From contig BSYQ01000011.1 of the NCBI GenBank assembly GCA_030272585.1, positions 2,232,001-2,296,000 of the forward strand: a stretch of DNA of 64,000 nucleotides, given 5' to 3'. Source of the DNA: Bryopsis sp. KO-2023 (taxonomy: Eukaryota > Chlorophyta > Ulvophyceae > Bryopsidales > Bryopsidaceae). The position numbers and the translations under genes are program-made. Shown here piece after piece: positions 63,401 to 64,000 of this stretch. The number at the start of each line of letters is the position of its first letter. Position 1 is the first letter of the stretch. The notes under the pieces are model-generated. The model ran no database searches, was not told the origin of the DNA, and saw only the letters and a list, made by a program, of their open reading frames with translations.

Positions 63401-64000
63401 CAAATAAGCGTTGGAAGTGTTTTTTGAATTTGAGCTGATAATTTGTGGGTGTTTTTCTTTTGTTTTCCAGATTTCTCAAAAGTGCGTTGCTGATTTGGGA
63501 CATTCCATTTGCACTGCTGAAACAGGCGCCAAAGCTTTCCCAATCATGTATGAAAGGAAAAAAAATTTGAAAATATTAAGGGAATGCACATCCCAAAATG
63601 CAAGATAGTTGAGGCTTTGCTGTTCATTTTTTTTGGGGGGGGGAGAGATATGTGTAATAGTTGATGCTTTGCTGTTCTTTTTTTTGGGGGGGAGATATAT
63701 GTGTAAATATATTTTCCTTGGATGAACCTTTCTTGCCAAGTGAGTTCTGTCTCAATACTGTGGATGAACATATTACGGCAATATGGAAATCATTGGTATT
63801 ATGATATTTTTAGCTTCTTAGCTTTTCCTTCTGCGCATCATCATTCAACAATAAAAAACTACACATAAAAATTTTATCTAATTTTTTTGGGGGAAAGTGT
63901 TTTATTCTGACCGAAACATCCCAATTTCTTCTTTTTTGTTTTCAGACAAAGATTGGCAAAGAGGTGCGACGAGAACTTCATCGAGCTGTCATGCGAGGAA
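60025..64000 (+). CDS. Secreted Cys-rich modular protein (3' end off window)
   Basis: I do not recognise the family. Exons: 60025-60099 (signal peptide ending ALVAAQ), 60511-60556, 60792-60934, 61394-61467, 61996-62089, 62529-62607, 63038-63180, 63471-63547 and 63946 to the edge; all junctions keep phase. After the signal peptide the protein is two copies of one module of about 115-125 residues, each spread over four exons with the same intron phases. The third exon of the gene and its counterpart are both 143 bases. Each module has about ten conserved Cys: one in the linker, then PESCG, LL(V/G)C, EGCC, C.D(L/V)F, (Q/K)C..D, (V/I)C, L..RC and (A/S)C. This suggests five disulfides and an extracellular matrix, wall or defence role. 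More modules may follow past the edge. Confidence 0.8.
60406..60444. repeat. C run of 28 followed by an A run
   Basis: Composite C-then-A mononucleotide tract in intron 1 of the Cys-rich gene; a similar one is at 61759-61791. Confidence 0.9.
61759..61791. repeat. C run of 24 followed by an A run
   Basis: Second composite C-then-A tract, in the intron before exon 5 of the Cys-rich gene. Confidence 0.9.

Overview
The window is nuclear DNA of a eukaryote: most genes are broken into many exons by GT-AG introns, and spacers and introns are full of homopolymers and microsatellites. No species can be named. A green alga or a related photosynthetic protist fits best. Reasons: TTTAGGG-type telomere motifs; a PIF/Harbinger transposon with a plant-style Myb/SANT partner protein; a UDP-glucose 4,6-dehydratase resembling the N-terminal half of plant RHM; and an XEG113-like GT77 glycosyltransferase. 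UDP-galactopyranose mutase, a Frag1/DRAM/Sfk1-type protein and a fungal/protist TRP-like protein are not land-plant hallmarks.

Layout. 1-2659 (-): cyclophilin with an acidic tail, running off the left edge. 3578-5554 (+): secreted LRR protein with a possible alternative last exon at 6376-6519. 8862-9243: hAT-like MITE. 10546-18914 (+): large TRP-like membrane protein of about 14 exons. 20463-21455 (-): unidentified, frame-disrupted gene. 21454-22153: palindromic element carrying two outward-facing telomere-repeat arrays. 22397-30849: composite mobile region bounded by perfect 35-bp inverted repeats. It holds a Harbinger Myb-like gene, exon relics of UDP-glucose 4-epimerase, a Harbinger transposase, a 276-bp direct repeat pair, and a Ty3/gypsy integrase relic split by a 433-bp hAT-like insertion. 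31147-34776 (+): GT77 glycosyltransferase. 35.7-38.4 kb: gene-poor polypyrimidine tract. 38546-39870 (-): Frag1/DRAM/Sfk1-like protein. 41693-42707 (-): uncertain Ala-rich gene. 45425-46283 (-): small TPR protein. 47721-49862 (-): DNAJC17-like J-domain/RRM protein. 50614-54022 (-): UDP-galactopyranose mutase, divergent from 54937-58010 (+), UDP-glucose 4,6-dehydratase. 60025-64000 (+): secreted Cys-rich modular protein built by duplication of a four-exon block, running off the right edge.

Three genes fit a cell-wall or glycocalyx theme. The mutase makes UDP-galactofuranose, the dehydratase makes the precursor of UDP-rhamnose-type sugars, and the GT77 protein is a Golgi glycosyltransferase. 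The mutase and dehydratase share one 0.9-kb divergent promoter region. Exon limits were set by hand from splice consensus, reading phase and family similarity; no transcript or database search was available. I see no prokaryotic-type system, CRISPR array or clear-cut novel machinery. The most unusual structures are the telomere-bearing palindrome, the composite transposon with captured host exons, and the modular Cys-rich gene.
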